Origin: Clostridia bacterium
Lineage (GTDB): Bacteria > Bacillota > Clostridia > RGIG6154
Reading direction: 5' to 3'
Length of the DNA: 7,681 bases
NCBI GenBank assembly: GCA_017622395.1
Contig: JAGARF010000121.1
Location: 1 to 7,681, forward strand
Shown here: one piece after another, positions 4,344 through 7,681 of the stretch
How positions within the stretch are numbered: the first letter of the stretch is position 1
Layout of the letters: every line of letters starts with the position of its first letter
Translations under genes and position numbers: made by a program
The notes under the pieces: model-generated
What the model saw: the letters and a program-made list of their open reading frames with translations, nothing else
The model's database searches: none
Told to the model about the DNA's origin: nothing

Positions 4344-6419
4344 ATGTATAGAACACAATTCTGTAACGATATCTGTGATAAGCACATCGGCGAGACTGTA
4401 TCTTTGGCAGGCTGGGTTGATGTTATCCGTGATCACGGCGGTGTTATTTTCGTTGACCTTCGTGACTATACGGGTGTAACACAGGTTGTTATCCACAACG
4501 AGGAGCTTTTAAAGAATGTAAACCGTGAAACAGTTATTTCTGTTACAGGTACAGTTGAAAAGCGTGATGAAGACACCGTTAACGAAAAAATTGCAACAGG
4601 ATATGTTGAGCTTGTGGCAACATCACTTCAGGTTTTGGGTAAAAGCAAGAATATGCTTCCTTTTGAAGTAAGAGCATCAAGAGCAAGCAAAGACGAGCTT
4701 CGTCTTAAATACAGATATCTTGATTTGAGAAATCCTAAAAATCACGATAATCTTGTTATGCGTTCAAAGATTATCCGTCATTTAAGAAATAAAATGGAAG
4801 AAAAGAACTTCCTTGATATGCAGACACCAATACTAACTGCATCATCACCTGAAGGTGCAAGAGATTTCCTTGTACCAAGCCGTAAGCATCCCGGTAAGTT
4901 CTATGCACTTCCGCAGGCACCGCAGCAGTTTAAACAGCTTCTTATGGTGTCAGGTTTTGACAGATACTTCCAGATTGCACCTTGCTTTAGAGATGAGGAT
5001 GCAAGAGCAGACCGTTCACCGGGTGAATTTTATCAGCTTGACTTTGAAATGGCTTTTGCAACACAGGAAGAGGTTCTTGATGTTTGCGAAGATGTTATTT
5101 ATGACACATTCAAGACTTTTTCAGATAAAAAAATTACACCAAAACCTTTCCGCCGTATTACCTATGCTGAAGCAATGATGAAATACGGTTCAGATAAACC
5201 GGACCTTAGAAACCCTCTTATTATCTGCGATTTAACAGACTTCTTTGCAGATGTTGACTTCCCTGCATTTAAAGGAAAGCCCGTAAGAGGTATTGTTGCA
5301 AACTGTCAGGGTAAATCAAAGAAATTCTTTGAAGACTCATTAAAGTTTGCCACATCAGCAGAGGTTGGACTTGGCGGTCTTGGATATATCACACTTAAAG
5401 AGGGTGTGTTTGCAGGACCTATAGCAAAATTCCTTTCAGACGAAAAGAAAGCGGAAATTATTTCTCTTACAGGTGTTAAAGAGGGAGAAACTCTCTTCTT
5501 TATCTGTGATGACAAGAAAAATGACACAGAGAAAAAAGCAGGTCATATCCGTTCCTATCTTGCAAGAGGGGATCAGCTTGACCTTATTAAAGATGATGCT
5601 TTTGAATTCTGTTTTGTTGTTGACTTCCCAATGTATGAAATCGACGAAGAAACAGGCGATACTATCTTTACTCACAACCCGTTCTCAATGCCTCAGGGCG
5701 GAATGGAAGCACTTTTAAGCAAAGACCCTACAGAGGTTCTTGCTTATCAGTATGACCTTGTATGTAACGGCATAGAGCTTGCGTCAGGTGCAGTAAGAAA
5801 CCACGATATAGATATTATGAAAAAAGCATTTGATATTGCAGGCTACACAGAAGAAGAATTAAAGAGCAGATTTAATGCACTTTATACTGCATTCCAATAC
5901 GGTGCACCTCCTCACGCAGGTATGGCACCTGGTGTAGACAGAATGGTTATGCTTTTAACAGATGAAGAAAAAATCCTTGATGTTATTGCATTCCCTCTTA
6001 ATGGTAATGCACAGGATTTACTTCTCGGAGCACCAAGCGAGGTTACAAATCAACAGCTTGAAGATGTTCACCTTTTAGGAAATACAAGTGCTCTTGCAGG
6101 AAGAGGAACTCCAAACGGTCCTTCAAAATCAGCACAGGGCAAGCGTTCAACTTTCTCAAGTGCTCAACAGCTTAACCAGATTTCTCTTACAGAAGAGGAA
6201 GAAAAGCTTGTTGCTGATATTTTCAAGGGTATGAATGAAAAAGAGGCAAAGCTTAAGGAAATTGACACAGAAAACACAGAGCAGATGATTTATGTTATGC
6301 CAATGACAAATGTTTTAAGAGAAGACGAAAGAAAACAGCCTTTCTCAAGAGAAAGTCTGCTTGAGGGTGCACCTGAGAGAAGCGAAGACAGCTGGCAGGT
6401 GCCAAGACTTGTAAAGTGA
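4344..6419 (+). CDS. aspS: Aspartyl-tRNA synthetase fused to GatC
   Basis: A 691-residue fusion. Residues 1-578 are a bacterial AspRS, which attaches Asp to tRNA: an OB-fold anticodon domain (1-105), class II motif 1 (MQTPIL, 159-164), QAPQ (191-194), motif 2 FRDEDARADR (215-224), a GAD insertion (about 295-415) and motif 3 with Arg533. After a Ser/Gly/Gln-rich linker (579-611), residues 612-691 match GatC: EIDTEN, VMPMTNVLREDE (651-662), REALLE-type SRESLLEGAPER (668-679) and the ending WQVPRLV. GatC holds GatA and GatB together in the amidotransferase; its first helix is missing or degenerate here. AspRS alone is about 590 residues. His31 in RDHGG matches the nondiscriminating type, which also charges tRNA-Asn. 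AGGAGG at 4331-4336 sets the start. The operon is T-box controlled and continues into gatA- and gatB-like genes. SRESLLE rather than REALLE is what is present. Confidence 0.95.
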   Translation: MYRTQFCNDICDKHIGETVSLAGWVDVIRDHGGVIFVDLRDYTGVTQVVIHNEELLKNVNRETVISVTGTVEKRDEDTVNEKIATGYVELVATSLQVLGKSKNMLPFEVRASRASKDELRLKYRYLDLRNPKNHDNLVMRSKIIRHLRNKMEEKNFLDMQTPILTASSPEGARDFLVPSRKHPGKFYALPQAPQQFKQLLMVSGFDRYFQIAPCFRDEDARADRSPGEFYQLDFEMAFATQEEVLDVCEDVIYDTFKTFSDKKITPKPFRRITYAEAMMKYGSDKPDLRNPLIICDLTDFFADVDFPAFKGKPVRGIVANCQGKSKKFFEDSLKFATSAEVGLGGLGYITLKEGVFAGPIAKFLSDEKKAEIISLTGVKEGETLFFICDDKKNDTEKKAGHIRSYLARGDQLDLIKDDAFEFCFVVDFPMYEIDEETGDTIFTHNPFSMPQGGMEALLSKDPTEVLAYQYDLVCNGIELASGAVRNHDIDIMKKAFDIAGYTEEELKSRFNALYTAFQYGAPPHAGMAPGVDRMVMLLTDEEKILDVIAFPLNGNAQDLLLGAPSEVTNQQLEDVHLLGNTSALAGRGTPNGPSKSAQGKRSTFSSAQQLNQISLTEEEEKLVADIFKGMNEKEAKLKEIDTENTEQMIYVMPMTNVLREDERKQPFSRESLLEGAPERSEDSWQVPRLVK

Positions 6420-6429
6420 GGTGTTTTAA

Positions 6430-7602
6430 ATGAAATATTATTCAGTTGAATTAAACAGCAAGGGAAATATTGCAGTTGATGATACAATTCTCGTTAAAGG
6501 CAGTGAAACAACAGCAGGCTCACGCATTTTAGAGGGCTTTAAGTCCCTTTTCAGTGCAGAGGCAGTTGAAAGACTTGAAAAAAATGGTTATGTTTTATCA
6601 GGAAAAGCTAATGTGGGAGAATTCGGACTTGACCTTGTGGGAGAATTTTCCTATTATGCAGATAAAGAAGAAGTTTTAAAGGGTGCAGCAGCAGAGCTTG
6701 TTGCACAGGATAAAGTTAAGGGTGCAATCGGTGTAGATGTAAACGGTGCACCAAGACGAGGAGCGGCTCTTTCAGATGTTTGCTTTTTAAAGCCAACCTA
6801 CGGTACAGTTTCAAGATACGGTGTTGTTTCAACTGCATCATCAGGTGAAACAGTTGGTGTTTATGCAAAAAATACAGACGGCGTTAAAGAAATAATGTCT
6901 TATATCGCAGGTTATGATGAAAAAGACGGAACAAGTCTCAGAAATGAAACCTATGAATATAAAAACGACCTTGATGTTAAGGGTATGAAGGTTTGTATTA
7001 TCAAAGAGCTTTTTGAAAAGGCAGACGATACTGTTAAAGCAGAGGTTAAAGCTTTTGCAGAAGCACTTAAAGAAAAGGGTGTTACAGTTGATGAAATTTC
7101 CTGTGACCTTTTTGAAATTGCAAACACAGCATGGCAGATTCTTATGACTGCTGAAACCTGTAACAACATTTCAAGATATGACGGTGTTAAATTCGGTCAC
7201 CGTGCTAAAGAGTATAAAAACATTGACGAATTATATGTAAATTCAAGAACAGAAGGCTTTAACTTCCTTACAAAAGCAGTTATTTTATACGGCTCAGATG
7301 TTCTTTCAAAGAACAGATATAAGGATTGCTTTGATAAATCTCTTCGTGTTCGCCGTGTTGTTTTTGAAGGTCTTAAAGAAATTCTTTCAAAATACAATGC
7401 AATTTTAACACCTGTTGTAAGCAAGGCTGAATTTAAAAAATATGATATCAGCGAGGCTTTCTCAAAGGTGTTTGAGGAAAGTGTGTTCACTGCAGCATCA
7501 AGCATTACAGGTATGCCTGCACTTGCTTTTAAAAAGGTTCAGCTTATGGGCGACCACTTTAACGAAAGCACACTTTTAAGTCTTGTAAAGGAGGTTGAAT
7601 GA
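6430..7602 (+). CDS. gatA: GatA-like protein lacking the amidase catalytic triad
   Basis: GatA normally hydrolyses glutamine to supply ammonia to GatB for amidation of Asp-tRNA(Asn) or Glu-tRNA(Gln). This 390-residue protein (usual length about 480) is clearly GatA-derived: TTAGSRILEGF (27-37), SGKANVGEFG (57-66), LKPTYGTVSRYGVV (120-133), ISRYDGVKFGHRA (247-259) and the downstream RTEGFNF helix region. It lacks about 60 N-terminal residues. By ungapped alignment to GSDTGGSIRQPA, the nucleophile Ser is Ala107, the cis-Ser 24 residues earlier is Leu83, and the IAIKDN lysine is Asp17; the GGSSGGS loop is gone. The C-terminal substrate-side VPCGF segment is also deleted. It is therefore probably an inactive amidase kept as a structural subunit. 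The frame is intact, GAGGTG precedes the start, and it sits 10 bases after aspS-gatC and directly ahead of gatB. An undescribed activity cannot be excluded. Confidence 0.88.
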   Translation: MKYYSVELNSKGNIAVDDTILVKGSETTAGSRILEGFKSLFSAEAVERLEKNGYVLSGKANVGEFGLDLVGEFSYYADKEEVLKGAAAELVAQDKVKGAIGVDVNGAPRRGAALSDVCFLKPTYGTVSRYGVVSTASSGETVGVYAKNTDGVKEIMSYIAGYDEKDGTSLRNETYEYKNDLDVKGMKVCIIKELFEKADDTVKAEVKAFAEALKEKGVTVDEISCDLFEIANTAWQILMTAETCNNISRYDGVKFGHRAKEYKNIDELYVNSRTEGFNFLTKAVILYGSDVLSKNRYKDCFDKSLRVRRVVFEGLKEILSKYNAILTPVVSKAEFKKYDISEAFSKVFEESVFTAASSITGMPALAFKKVQLMGDHFNESTLLSLVKEVE

Positions 7603-7604
7603 AT

Positions 7605-7681
7605 ATGAAATACGAACTTGTTATGGGTCTTGAAACCCATGTTGAATTAAGTACAGAGTCAAAAATACTCTGCTCCTGCGG
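7605..7681 (+). CDS. gatB: GatB, N-terminal fragment (cut by window edge)
   Basis: The first 25 residues of the amidotransferase B subunit, which phosphorylates the Asp or Glu carboxyl on tRNA and replaces it with ammonia. MKYELVMGLETHVELSTE aligns with the GatB start. Glu10 and His12 of GLETHVEL are kept; the histidine is a magnesium ligand of the kinase site in known GatB structures. The Cys-x-Cys at the visible end (CSC) fits the first half of the zinc site found in many GatB proteins. ATG 7605 is chosen from family alignment, with AAGGAGG at 7588-7594 ten bases upstream. An in-frame ATG at 7599 overlaps the gatA stop as ATGA and adds two residues; its spacing of four bases is tight. Either way translation is coupled to the GatA-like gene. 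Confidence 0.93.
   Translation, partial: MKYELVMGLETHVELSTESKILCSC

Noticed and set aside
6430..7602. Frameshifted or broken gatA pseudogene
   Set aside because: The frame is continuous with no internal stop, conserved GatA blocks occur in order in one frame, and the ribosome binding site and gatB junction are intact. Loss of the active site is by substitution and small deletions.

Overview
The window is AT-rich, with strong AGGAGG-type ribosome binding sites, near-consensus vegetative promoters at 17-base spacing, a T-box leader, a type III glutamine synthetase and an HU gene. This points to an anaerobic low-GC Gram-positive bacterium, probably a gut-type Clostridia lineage. The assignment is an inference from gene content and style only.

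Layout. Positions 1-822 carry a minus-strand unit in which one promoter drives an HU-family gene and then a type III glutamine synthetase, cut by the window edge. Positions 824-2082 carry a minus-strand CapA-family metallophosphatase with its own promoter and a strong terminator that abuts the HU promoter. A divergent promoter pair at 2054-2119 separates it from a plus-strand two-gene unit: a short-chain dehydrogenase and a HAD phosphatase joined by an ATGA overlap. Positions 3456-4075 hold no gene. They contain an A-rich stretch, an intrinsic terminator that may end a small RNA, and three ~105-base units of a palindromic repeat. A consensus promoter and a T-box leader then drive the last operon.

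That operon (4344 to the right edge) is the most notable part. Its first gene encodes aspartyl-tRNA synthetase with a GatC domain fused to its C-terminus. The second encodes a shortened GatA-like protein, and the third begins GatB. AspRS plus GatCAB is the machinery that mischarges tRNA-Asn with Asp and then amidates it. Fusing GatC to the synthetase would make a covalently tethered transamidosome.

The GatA-like protein, however, has apparently lost all three residues of the amidase Lys/cis-Ser/Ser triad (replaced by Asp17, Leu83 and Ala107) and the Gly/Ser-rich signature, while keeping its other GatA landmarks in an intact, translationally coupled frame. The complex may therefore use free ammonia or another amidase, keep GatA only as scaffold, or do something else. 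The T-box bears UGGC, which fits the G73 discriminator of tRNA-Asp and tRNA-Asn, and its 5' domain looks unusually small.
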